64,000 nt of DNA, taken from an uncultured Verrucomicrobiota bacterium (GTDB taxonomy: Bacteria > Verrucomicrobiota > Kiritimatiellia > CAIQIC01 > Lenti-01). Location: positions 62,001 to 126,000 of the forward strand of contig CALMBO010000013.1 in assembly GCA_937860055.1 (NCBI GenBank), in the 5' to 3' direction. The position numbers were made by a program, and so were the translations under genes. Positions 33,851 through 41,609 of this stretch are shown in pieces. A model generated the notes under the pieces. The model did no database searches. It saw only the letters and a list, made by a program, of their open reading frames with translations, and was not told where the DNA came from. Each line of letters starts with the position of its first letter. The stretch's first letter is position 1.

Positions 33851-35800
33851 TCAGGGCCGCCCGTCCCCCTTCTTCAAAGAGGCGGGGATTTCGTACCCGT
33901 TCTCCTCGAGATGGCCCAGCAGGATCCGCCGCGCCTCCGCCTCCGGAGGCGCCTCGCCTTCGGCCAGCGGATGGGTATGCCCCGGAACGGGTTCCATGCC
34001 CAGCTCCCCCGTGCGAAGATCCAGCATGTAGCTCCGGTCGCCCACCCGCATGCCCATCGATCCCAAACTGAAGAACGGCGGCTTCAGCCGGGATTCGTCC
34101 AACAGCCATTTCCGCGGATTCACCAGCCGCGAATCCACCGCCGTCAGGAAGATCGGCCGGGTCGCCGGCGGATCGCCATCCAGCAACGACACCCCCTCCA
34201 TCCACTGCGGCACCGGCAGGCCCAGGTAATCCAGCAAGGTCGGCGCCAGATCCACGTTCTGCGCATTCGTCCGGATGCGCCCCGCATGCGCGCCGCCCGG
34301 AAACCAGAATACCAGCGGGATCCGCCCGCTGCCCCACCCCTTCCCGTGGTCGGTGGAAAGGACCAGCACCGTGTTGTCCAATTGCCCGGCGTCTTTCAGT
34401 GCGCCGACGATCCTCCCGAACGCGGCGTCGAGTTCCAGGATGGAATCGTCGTAGAAATCCGTCTCGAACGCCTCCTTCTGCTCCCGCCCCTTCGAAAAAA
34501 CGGGATGCTCCAAATGGAAAGCCGGTCCGTGCGTCTCCATCAGGTGCACATGCGCGAAGAAGGGCCGGTCGCCGCACTCCGCAATCGCCCGCAGCAGCCG
34601 CCCGATCCGCGGCTCGTCGTCCTGTTCCGTTCCCGCCGCCTCCCCCGCCACCTGTTCGTAGGCCGATTCGAAATCCTGTGCCCCCGCCGCATGCAGCAGC
34701 CGGTCCCGCAGCCGTTCCCACGTCGCCCCGAGGAAATACCCTGTGTGCATGCCGAGGATTCCGGCCGCGGCTTCCTGCCACCGGCTCCCGCCTTCCGACC
34801 GCCCATTGGCCTCGTGGAAGGAATGGAGCATGTTCAGGTCGTACGCGTCCGCGAACTGCCGCGCGCTGATGTCCACGTTCCAATAGCCGTGCTGCCGCAG
34901 GATGCCCGGCAGGTGCTCGTACGCGTTCCGCCCCGTCAGGATCTCCGGCGGATAGTACATCCGCAGCGCCGTCGGCTGCTTTCCCGTCAGCAGCGAGGCG
35001 ATCGAGCCGCCGGAATTCAGCGAGTTCGCGAATGCGTTCTCGCACACCAGCGTCCGCCCTTCGCGGAACGTCCGCATGATCGGCGTCGTCTCCCGCTCGT
35101 AGCCGTACAGCGACAGATGCTCCGCGCCGATCCCGTCCGACCCGAAAAGGATGATGTTCGGAAGGCGCCCCTCATCCGCCGCCCCCCCCCCCCCCCCCCC
35201 CCCCCCCTCCGCCGCGCCCTCCGCCCCCGCCAGCACCCCCCGGGCCCGCGCGGACCCCGTCGCCAGCAGGCCCGCCAGCAGCGCGGCCAGCGCCGCCGCC
35301 CAAAGGACCGTCCCCCGGACCGGCCGCCGCCAGGCCAGCACCCCGCGCAGCATCGCCATCGACAGCCGCCAGCCCCATGCCCAGAAAAGAAGAAAAATCC
35401 CCAGGTAGCCAAACCGCCAGAATCCATCCGAGGTCTGCACCCCGATCCGGAACAGGGTGTAGGTGAAGTTGTCCAGCATCAGGAAAAACGCCGACGCCAG
35501 CATCAGCCCCGGCCACAGCGCGCCCGCCCGCGCCATTCCCCCCCGCGCGCGCGGCGCGATCCGCGCCGCCGCTCCCAGCGCCGCGCAAACCGCCACCGAT
35601 GCCCCCGCCAGCGGCAGCGGCGAAAGCAGCAAGATCCTCGCCCGCTCCCAGCCCCCCAACGTGCTCATGAACGACGGCTTCGTCGCGAAGAACACCCATT
35701 CCATCAATACATAAAAGAACGCCGCCCCGGCCGAAACCACCCCCAGCGCCGCCCACGCGGAGCCCTCCGGGACCGGCGGAATGGATCTGTCCTTCCTCAT
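33851..35800 (-). CDS. membrane-anchored alkaline-phosphatase-superfamily transferase (sulfatase fold)
   Basis: A 649-residue protein. About five membrane helices occupy residues 15-185, then a variable glycine/alanine linker, then a soluble domain from about residue 210. NIILFGSDGIGAEHLSLYGY is the first metal-binding strand, and a serine in ANSLNSGGSIASLLTG sits at the nucleophile position. VHLMETHGPAF and LSTDHGKGWGSG carry the later metal ligands. The formylglycine motif C/S-x-P-x-R of true sulfatases is absent, so a phosphoethanolamine- or phosphoglycerol-transferase-like role is more likely. The linker is encoded by a run of 26 G in the coding strand that could switch the gene off. It lies ten bases after gspK. 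Confidence 0.78.
   Translation of the reverse strand: MRKDRSIPPVPEGSAWAALGVVSAGAAFFYVLMEWVFFATKPSFMSTLGGWERARILLLSPLPLAGASVAVCAALGAAARIAPRARGGMARAGALWPGLMLASAFFLMLDNFTYTLFRIGVQTSDGFWRFGYLGIFLLFWAWGWRLSMAMLRGVLAWRRPVRGTVLWAAALAALLAGLLATGSARARGVLAGAEGAAEGGGGGGGGAADEGRLPNIILFGSDGIGAEHLSLYGYERETTPIMRTFREGRTLVCENAFANSLNSGGSIASLLTGKQPTALRMYYPPEILTGRNAYEHLPGILRQHGYWNVDISARQFADAYDLNMLHSFHEANGRSEGGSRWQEAAAGILGMHTGYFLGATWERLRDRLLHAAGAQDFESAYEQVAGEAAGTEQDDEPRIGRLLRAIAECGDRPFFAHVHLMETHGPAFHLEHPVFSKGREQKEAFETDFYDDSILELDAAFGRIVGALKDAGQLDNTVLVLSTDHGKGWGSGRIPLVFWFPGGAHAGRIRTNAQNVDLAPTLLDYLGLPVPQWMEGVSLLDGDPPATRPIFLTAVDSRLVNPRKWLLDESRLKPPFFSLGSMGMRVGDRSYMLDLRTGELGMEPVPGHTHPLAEGEAPPEAEARRILLGHLEENGYEIPASLKKGDGRP
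35182..35207. repeat. homopolymer run of 26 C inside a surface-enzyme gene
   Basis: Twenty-six consecutive C in the plus strand encode eight glycines plus flanking bases near residue 200, between the membrane domain and the catalytic domain. In this sequence the frame stays open. A one- or two-base slip would remove the catalytic domain, as in contingency loci of other bacteria. Homopolymers this long are also error-prone in sequencing. Confidence 0.9.
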
Positions 35801-35809
35801 CGCCGGCGC

Positions 35810-36949
35810 CTACTGCATCTGTTCTTCGCGCCAGTAGACGGGCGTCACCTTCTGGCCGCCCACCTCGAACACCGCCCACACCCCGCTCTTCACGCCGTTG
35901 TTCTCGCCGATCGACACCACCCGCACGAACCGCCGGTCCGACACCGACAGCTTCTCCGCCAGCGCCGGGTCCATCCCCGACTTGCTGATGGCCTCCTGCA
36001 CGCTGGCGAATCCGTCGTCCTTCGTGTTGGGCAGCCCGTCGTCCCCCAGCCGGTACTTCAGCAGATCGTCCACCACCCAGTCGTCCATCATCTTGCCGTC
36101 GCCCGTCGTCAGCGTCAGCAGCACCTCCCGCGACGCCGTGTTCACGTTCACCTTGCCGTCGCCGAACGTCGTCAGCAGGTGCGCGATCCCCCGCAGCGGC
36201 TCGCTCTTCGGATCCGGCGGCGGCCCGCCATACACCACCGCCGGCGTGAAGCCCTTGATCAGCAGCAGCTCGTCCACCGTGTCCAGCGGCGCATTCTTCG
36301 GCACGTATCCCTGCTCCTTGTAGAAGGCATCGCCCTCCTCCGCCCCGTTCAGCCGGTGCTCGTCGCCCGCGTCCGTCCAATCCATGAAGCAATCGATCAG
36401 GTCCGGCCACTTCTCCTCCGGCACCCCCGCCTGGTCCAGCAGCTCCTCCCAGTCCTCGTCCCCCAGCGTATTCACGTTCCGCCGCCCCGCCTCCGGCAGG
36501 ATGTCCACCTTGGCCGTCGAATCCCCCTGCTCCACCAGGGTCCCCGACACGCCGATGCCGCGCTCCAGGTTCTTCGCCAGCACCCGCAGCGCCTCCTTCT
36601 CCTCGTCGCTCTCCTCGAACGCGTTGCTCTCGAAGCTTTTCGCCAGCAGGAACTTCGCATACTCCACCCCGCCGCGCGCCGCCACCTGCGCCTTCAGCCG
36701 CTTTCGCGCATGCGACGTGATCCCCGCCTCGATGTGCATGTCGTACGCCATCCCGCTGATCAGCAGGCTCAGCATCAGCACCGTCCACAGCACCACGATC
36801 AGCGCCGCCCCCTCCGCCGCGGGAAGGCGCCGCCCGCCGTTTTTCCACACCGTGGAAAACTTTTTTCCACAGTGTGGAAAACCGGGCCAAAGTTTTTCCA
36901 TTGCGTGGAAAATGGACGGAAAGTTTTTCCATTGTGTGGAAAAACTCAT
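35810..36949 (-). CDS. gspK: type II secretion minor pseudopilin GspK
   Basis: A 379-residue protein if read from the ATG at 36949, which overlaps the gspJ stop by four bases. The hydrophobic leader EGAALIVVLWTVLMLSLLISG, then RGGVEYAKFLL, NVNTLGDEDW and GKVNVNTASREVLLTL with a helix-hairpin-helix-like region, are GspK hallmarks. It would cap the pseudopilus tip with GspI and GspJ. From the ATG start, the first 40 residues are encoded almost entirely by four palindromic repeats and put about 50 residues before the leader, which is too long. A GTG at 36850 leaves a normal short basic leader (GGRRLP) and may be the true start. Confidence 0.85.
   Translation of the reverse strand: MSFSTQWKNFPSIFHAMEKLWPGFPHCGKKFSTVWKNGGRRLPAAEGAALIVVLWTVLMLSLLISGMAYDMHIEAGITSHARKRLKAQVAARGGVEYAKFLLAKSFESNAFEESDEEKEALRVLAKNLERGIGVSGTLVEQGDSTAKVDILPEAGRRNVNTLGDEDWEELLDQAGVPEEKWPDLIDCFMDWTDAGDEHRLNGAEEGDAFYKEQGYVPKNAPLDTVDELLLIKGFTPAVVYGGPPPDPKSEPLRGIAHLLTTFGDGKVNVNTASREVLLTLTTGDGKMMDDWVVDDLLKYRLGDDGLPNTKDDGFASVQEAISKSGMDPALAEKLSVSDRRFVRVVSIGENNGVKSGVWAVFEVGGQKVTPVYWREEQMQ
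36839..36945. repeat. array of four TTTTCCA-N-TGGAAAA palindromes
   Basis: Four units at 36839-36860, 36861-36882, 36892-36913 and 36923-36945, each a palindrome with TTTTCCA and TGGAAAA arms and a 1-5 base centre; unit 4 has perfect 9-base arms (GTTTTTCCA). The array starts immediately after the gspJ stop codon and ends where gspK begins. The same family occurs at 62429-62473. As RNA each unit folds into a hairpin. Confidence 0.92.
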
Positions 36950-37737
36950 CGCCCGCCCCCCTTCTCCCCGCCCTCGATGGTGACGCGGCCGGTCTTGCCG
37001 GCCTCGGCCTGCGCTCCGCCCGCGGCGGCGGCGCCTTCCCCGGCCGCCGCTTCCGCCGCGCCCCCCGAAGCCGCCGCGCCGCCGGTTTCCGTCGTCCGGT
37101 CGCGGCTTTCCCGCGCGGGGATTTCCGGCGCCACCTCCAGCTCCACCAGCCGCTGCAGCTCCAGGTTCTCGTCGAAATCCTTCCGCTTCTTCATCGTCAG
37201 CGTCACGCGCACCAGCTTCGGCAGCGAATTCGTCTCCTCCCAGTCCTGGCTCCAGGTCTCCAGGTCGAAGTCGTACCACTCGCAGGAAAACTCCTGGACC
37301 TCGGAGCTGATCATCCACGGCTTCGCATCGTTCTCGTCCATGTCCTCGGAGAGATGCGGCCATGCCCGCACCACCAGCCCCCGCTCCCCGCCCGCCGTGT
37401 CCACCGAGACCGACAGCCGGTGCAGGCCGTTCCGCAGCGGCGATTCCGGCGGCAGGAACGCCGTGCCGCTCGTCACCCAGCTGGCCTGGTCCGCCTCCAT
37501 CCAGAATCCGAACGCCGACGGCTTCGACGGAAACCACGCGGCCCCCCGCAGCGACGTCACCAGCTGCTCCATCGCGAACTCGCCGTAATGCAGCTGCTCG
37601 AGCATCTCCCCGCCGCGGGTCCATGCCTTCATCACGCTCCAGAAGGCCCCCGCCGCGAGCGCCGTCGCCAGGCTGAAGATCGTCAGCGCCACCAGCAGCT
37701 CGATCAGCGTGAATCCCATTTTCCGGCGCGGCGCCAT
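36946..37737 (-). CDS. gspJ: type II secretion minor pseudopilin GspJ
   Basis: A 263-residue protein. The prepilin leader MAPRRKMG precedes FTLIELLVALTIFSLATALAA with the conserved Glu+5, so cleavage by prepilin peptidase is expected between G and F. LHYGEFAMEQLVTSLRGAAW and the beta-rich body fit GspJ. The C-terminal 60 residues are an alanine/glycine-rich tail not usual for the family. It starts one base after gspI ends. Confidence 0.88.
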   Translation of the reverse strand: MAPRRKMGFTLIELLVALTIFSLATALAAGAFWSVMKAWTRGGEMLEQLHYGEFAMEQLVTSLRGAAWFPSKPSAFGFWMEADQASWVTSGTAFLPPESPLRNGLHRLSVSVDTAGGERGLVVRAWPHLSEDMDENDAKPWMISSEVQEFSCEWYDFDLETWSQDWEETNSLPKLVRVTLTMKKRKDFDENLELQRLVELEVAPEIPARESRDRTTETGGAAASGGAAEAAAGEGAAAAGGAQAEAGKTGRVTIEGGEKGGGR

Positions 37738-37738
37738 G

Positions 37739-38176
37739 TCACAGCACCTTCGGTTTCAGCGTGCGGACCCCGTCGCTGTTTTCCGGAACATAAAGCATCT
37801 GCACGGTTTCCTCCGTGCTCCGCCGCTCGCCCTGCGCCCAGGTCACGCGCGTCGTCAGCCGGAACAGCCCCTCCTTCTGCTCGTCCGCCTCGCCCAGGTC
37901 CTCGATCGTGCGCGTCCAGCTCCAGCCCTCCGGCCCGCCCTCGAATCCCCCCGCCTCCTGGCCCGCCTCGATCTCCTCCTTCAGCCGCAGCGGATTCTCC
38001 GCGTCCACGCGCCCCAGCATCCGCCGCGCCATCTCGTAGTTCCGCGCCTGCCGCACCACCGCCAGCGCCCGCGACGACGCCTCGATCAGCGTCCCCAGCG
38101 CCAGCCCCAGGATCACGATCGCCAGGATCACCTCGATCAGCGTCATCCCCGCGCGGCGGGAGCGGTCCCTATTCAC
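37739..38176 (-). CDS. gspI: type II secretion minor pseudopilin GspI
   Basis: A 145-residue protein starting at a GTG (38176) that overlaps gspH. The leader RDRSRRAG and MTLIEVILAIVILGLALGTL give a prepilin cleavage site with Glu+5, and ARNYEMARRMLGRVDAENPL is the GspI helix. TRVTWAQGERRSTEETVQML matches the later strands. It forms the tip complex with GspJ and GspK. Confidence 0.87.
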   Translation of the reverse strand: MNRDRSRRAGMTLIEVILAIVILGLALGTLIEASSRALAVVRQARNYEMARRMLGRVDAENPLRLKEEIEAGQEAGGFEGGPEGWSWTRTIEDLGEADEQKEGLFRLTTRVTWAQGERRSTEETVQMLYVPENSDGVRTLKPKVL

Positions 38177-38729
38177 GCTCCACCTTCGCCTTCCCCGTCA
38201 CCGCATCCACATGGATCTGCGCCGTCCGGTTCTCGTCGTCGCCGATCGTCACGTCGTATGCCTCGCACATCCCGTTCGGGTAGTAGCTCACGAAATAGAT
38301 CTCGTCGATCTCCTGCCCCCCGCGGAACGACACGAATTTCACCCCGTCCTCCAGCTTGCGCGCCAGCACCGCCGTCGTGGCCGCCGCTTCGCCCCCCTCC
38401 CCTGCCGCGGACTCCGCCGACGGCTCCGCGCCGCCGTTCAGATCCGAGAAGAAGGCGTCCTTCCGGTCCCCCGGCTGCCCCTGGTCCACCAGCTCCATCG
38501 TCCCCTTGCGCGCGTCGAACAGCACCGCCATGTACCGCTGCCCCAGGACCGCCTTGGCCTGTGCATTCCGGTGCATCCCCAGGACCGCCCGCGTCGAATT
38601 GCGCAGCTTCGCCCCGCGGAACGACCGGGCGAACGACGGCACCGCCACCGCCGACGCGATCCCGATGATCACCACCACCAGCAGGATCTCCAGCATCGTG
38701 AACCCTGCGCGCAAACGCGTCCTGTCCAC
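38169..38729 (-). CDS. gspH: type II secretion minor pseudopilin GspH
   Basis: A 186-residue protein. The start is a GTG at 38729 preceded by AGGAGAAGG at good spacing; a longer upstream frame has no such site. VDRTRLRAG, then FTMLEILLVVVIIGIASAVA, is the prepilin leader and hydrophobic helix. RNSTRAVLGMHRNAQAKAVL and the beta-rich body fit GspH/FimT. An alanine/glutamate-rich loop (ESAAGEGGEAAATT) is inserted in the middle. It follows gspG after 31 bases. Confidence 0.85.
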   Translation of the reverse strand: MDRTRLRAGFTMLEILLVVVIIGIASAVAVPSFARSFRGAKLRNSTRAVLGMHRNAQAKAVLGQRYMAVLFDARKGTMELVDQGQPGDRKDAFFSDLNGGAEPSAESAAGEGGEAAATTAVLARKLEDGVKFVSFRGGQEIDEIYFVSYYPNGMCEAYDVTIGDDENRTAQIHVDAVTGKAKVERE

Positions 38730-38760
38730 GGGACCTTCTCCTGTCCGGCGTCCGGGCGCC

Positions 38761-39165
38761 CTACTTGATGTCGTCCGCGCCGCCAAAGTTCATGTCCGGC
38801 CCCGCCGACACCACCGAATAGGTCTTGCCCTGCTTCGTGTATTGGAATTCCGTTCCCCACGGATCCTTCAGCCCTTCCGCCTTCCGGAGGTACGGCCCGT
38901 CCCAGTTCGGCTCGTTGCCCTTGGTCATCAGGTTCTGCAGGGAATCCGGCAGCTTCCCGTTGTCCACCTCGTACACGTCGATGGCCCCCTCGATCACCGC
39001 GATTCCCTGCTTCGCCGCATTGTTCCGCGCCTTCTCCACGTTGCCCGTCAGCCGGGGCACCGCCACCGCCGCCAGGATGCCGATGATCACCACCACCAGC
39101 AGGATTTCGATCATCGTGAAGCCCGCATCCCTGCGCCGCACCTCTTCGTTCCGTTCTTTCATCAT
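38761..39165 (-). CDS. gspG: type II secretion major pseudopilin GspG
   Basis: A 134-residue protein. The leader RRRDAG is cut before FTMIEILLVVVIIGILAAVAVP, then ARNNAAKQGIAVIEGAIDVY, LPDSLQNLMTKG, GLKDPWGTEFQY and VSAGPDMNFGG form the diagnostic GspG pattern, including the calcium-loop DPWG region. It is first in gspG-H-I-J-K. No outer-membrane secretin, ATPase or platform gene lies in the window, so those parts must be elsewhere. Confidence 0.93.
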   Translation of the reverse strand: MMKERNEEVRRRDAGFTMIEILLVVVIIGILAAVAVPRLTGNVEKARNNAAKQGIAVIEGAIDVYEVDNGKLPDSLQNLMTKGNEPNWDGPYLRKAEGLKDPWGTEFQYTKQGKTYSVVSAGPDMNFGGADDIK

Positions 39166-39199
39166 GACACCTCCGTGAAAGGGTTCTCTTCAGGAAAAG

Positions 39200-39228
39200 A
39201 ATCTACCACACCTCCCCCGTCCCCCCAA
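39200..39228 (-). promoter_or_regulatory. possible promoter of the gspG operon
   Basis: On the minus strand TTGGGG (39223-39228), 17 bases, then TAGATT (39200-39205), about 35 bases before the gspG start and followed by a CACGGAGG ribosome-binding region. The -35 is weak, and the palindrome at 39271-39292 lies about 43 bases further upstream. Confidence 0.4.
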
Positions 39229-39270
39229 TCTCCTTTTTCCGGCACCTCCCGGGCCCGTTTCCATTCATAC

Positions 39271-39292
39271 TGCAGACTTTATAAAGTCTGCA
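39271..39292. promoter_or_regulatory. perfect 22-bp palindrome (LYKVC-type element), copy 1
   Basis: A perfect palindrome whose inner 20 bases are GCAGACTTTATAAAGTCTGC, flanked by T and A. It lies in the 295-base gap between divergent gspG and the Na/Pi-transporter gene. Two shorter copies (49491-49510 and 49591-49610) share the 17-base run ACTTTATAAAGTCTGCA. The TATAAA core can serve as a -10 box on either strand. Confidence 0.85.
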
Positions 39293-39460
39293 TTTTTTCC
39301 ACACGGAATTCCGCCCGATCAGAAAAGCGGAAAGCCTGGGACATCTCGGTCTTCGAACCCGGATGCCTTTCCGATTTTCTTGCCTTTTCCAGCCCCGTAG
39401 TTGCATATTGATGGGTTTGCGGCCAACGCCCAAACGGTGGGGCGGCAAGGGAGTCGATCC

Positions 39461-41323
39461 ATGAGCACGTTTGAAATCTCCATGTTGTTGTTCCAGGTCC
39501 TCGGCGGCCTGAGCCTCTTCATCTACGGCATGCACATCATGACCGGCAGCCTCCGCACCGCCGCCGGCAGCTCCCTGCGTGCCATTTTGGCCCGCGCCAC
39601 CCACAGCCGCGTCCATGGCGCCGTCTTCGGCACCGTCGTCGGCTTCCTTGCCCACTCCGGCGCCGCCGTCGCCATGCTGGCCGGATTCATCAACGCCGGC
39701 GTCATGACCCTCGAGCAATCCATCGCCCCCGTCTTCGGCGCCAACATCGGCACCTCGCTGTCCATGCAGCTCGTCTCCTTCCACATCGCCGACTATTGCT
39801 GGGCCGCCATCGGCATCGGCTTCCTCCTCGACGCCCTCATCCCCTCCGAACGCTGGCGCAAGCTCGGCATCGCCCTCATCGGCTTCGGCCTCCTCTTCCT
39901 GGGCATGGAAACCATCTCCGCCGGCATCGCCCCCCACAAGGATTCCCTCGCCCCCTATCTCGCCCATATCCGCGGCGACGTCTGGACCTGGCGCCTTCTG
40001 GGCGTCGGCATCTCCGCCCTCCTCACGGCCCTCATCACCTCCTCCGGCGCCATGATCGGCCTCTGTTTCGCGCTCGTGAAAGCCGGCGTCTTCACCCGGT
40101 TCGACCAGGTCGCCGTCGTCGTCCTCGGTGCGCATATCGGAACGTGCATCGTCCCCATCATGGCCGCCCTCCCCATGCGCATCGGCGCCTGGCGGGCCGC
40201 CATCGCCCACTTGACATTCAACCTTCTCAACGTCTCGCTCGCCCTCGCCGCCTGGCCTTTCTTCACCTGGGCCTGCACCGCTTCGGCCCCGGGCGACCTC
40301 GTCCGCCAGACCGCGAATCTCCATACCTTCGTCATGGCCGCCGCCACACTGCTTTTCCTGCCCTTCATCGCCCTCTTCACCCGCCTGGTCCGCCTCGTCA
40401 CCCCCTCCAAGGAGCCCGTCCCCCAACCCTCCTTTCTCGACGACAAGCTCCTCGCCAAGCCCGAGCAGGCCCTCGCCGCCGTCATCCGCGAACTCCGCCG
40501 CATGGCCGAGGTCTGCGTCGACAGCATGATGCTCAACGGCGAACTCATCCTCGCCCCCACCCGCAAGACCTATCTCCGCCTCCTCTCCAACGAGGACATC
40601 ATCAACGAGGTCCGCCAATCCATGGGCGACTACCTCGGCCACCTCACGAAACACTACCTCTCCCGCCGCCAGACCCTCTTCCTCCAGCACCTCGATCGCT
40701 GCATGAAGGACATCGAGCGGATCGGCGACCACCTCACCCACATCGGCGACACCTCCGTCGAACGTTTCAAGATCGCCGCCGCCATCCTGCCCGAAGACAT
40801 CTTCCGCATCTGGTTCACCCTCTTCTGCTCCGCCAAGCATGTCGTCTGCCTCATGGCCCGGTCCTTCGACCCCGACTCCAATGCTTTCCAGAACACCGCC
40901 CTCGAGATCCTCCGCGCCCGCGACGCCTACATGATCCAGTCCATGGACGCCAAGGCCGAGTTCGCCGGCGCCGCCCGCGACAAGCGCATCACCCCCATCG
41001 GCGGCTACTACCTCTCCCGCTACATCGAGGACCTCGACCGGCTCGTCCGCCGCGCCAAGTCCATCGCCTTCGCCGAGCGCCAGCCCGATTTCTGGGTCAA
41101 GACCGCCAAGCTCGAAAAAGAGGCCAAGGAGGCGCTCACCTACGCCACCCCCGCCCGCGTCAACCCCCGGGACTATCTCGACCTCCTCAAAAAGGAAACC
41201 CCTTTCGACGACTCCGACATCCCCGAGGAAAATCCCCACTTCATCCCCGCCGAGTCCCCCCACCAGGCCCCGCCCGACGAACATCCCCTCGCCGAAAACG
41301 CCGGCCCCGCCCCCAAAACCTGA
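39461..41323 (+). CDS. Na/Pi-cotransporter family protein with PhoU-like C-terminal domain
   Basis: A 620-residue protein starting MSTFEISMLLFQVLGGLSLF at 39461, with AAGGGAG upstream. Two inverted halves carry the QSS-like repeats of the NptA/PNaS family in diverged form (AHSGAAVAMLAGFINAGVMT; LITSSGAMIGLCFALVKAGV), within eight or more hydrophobic helices to about residue 330. The C-terminal 280 residues are helical and PhoU-like (LDRCMKDIERIGDHLTHIGD). The family takes up phosphate with sodium or regulates phosphate balance. It is transcribed alone on the plus strand; phosphate use would fit the polyphosphate genes at 55.9-61.6 kb. Confidence 0.88.
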   Translation: MSTFEISMLLFQVLGGLSLFIYGMHIMTGSLRTAAGSSLRAILARATHSRVHGAVFGTVVGFLAHSGAAVAMLAGFINAGVMTLEQSIAPVFGANIGTSLSMQLVSFHIADYCWAAIGIGFLLDALIPSERWRKLGIALIGFGLLFLGMETISAGIAPHKDSLAPYLAHIRGDVWTWRLLGVGISALLTALITSSGAMIGLCFALVKAGVFTRFDQVAVVVLGAHIGTCIVPIMAALPMRIGAWRAAIAHLTFNLLNVSLALAAWPFFTWACTASAPGDLVRQTANLHTFVMAAATLLFLPFIALFTRLVRLVTPSKEPVPQPSFLDDKLLAKPEQALAAVIRELRRMAEVCVDSMMLNGELILAPTRKTYLRLLSNEDIINEVRQSMGDYLGHLTKHYLSRRQTLFLQHLDRCMKDIERIGDHLTHIGDTSVERFKIAAAILPEDIFRIWFTLFCSAKHVVCLMARSFDPDSNAFQNTALEILRARDAYMIQSMDAKAEFAGAARDKRITPIGGYYLSRYIEDLDRLVRRAKSIAFAERQPDFWVKTAKLEKEAKEALTYATPARVNPRDYLDLLKKETPFDDSDIPEENPHFIPAESPHQAPPDEHPLAENAGPAPKT

Positions 41324-41609
41324 AATCCGCCCCTCCGGGGCCTCCGGTTCGGGAAGGCGCCGCCTGAGCCCGGTCACGCGGAAAACGCCGTGCTCCTCGC
41401 CTGAATCGGCGGCCGAAACGCCCCCCATTTCCCTTGCTTCCCCGATGCCCCCCGGCATATCCTCGGCCTGGAAAGCCGCCCCGTCCCCCCGCCCCGCGGT
41501 CGGACGCCCCCCGGCGCCCGGAAAAAATGCAGCCTAATGTTTCTTCCCGCCATCCGTATTACAAGGTAGGGCACGCGATGTGCGCGCCCGCCTGGAAGGA
41601 GAATGCCCC

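Noticed and set aside
35172..36932. Minus-strand frame of 586 codons starting MEKLSVHFPRNGKTL
   Set aside because: It overlaps gspK in another frame, consists largely of glycine and alanine, and runs into the poly-C tract. The gspK frame has the family motifs.
39300..39460. Promoter for the Na/Pi-transporter gene
   Set aside because: A TTGCCT and a TATTGA-like hexamer are present near 39380-39415, but the spacing and match are too weak to report as a feature.
39203..41458. Minus-strand open frame of 751 codons, rich in glycine, glutamate and aspartate
   Set aside because: It is antisense to the Na/Pi-transporter gene, whose protein has clear membrane helices and family motifs. The acidic composition mirrors its C-ending codons.
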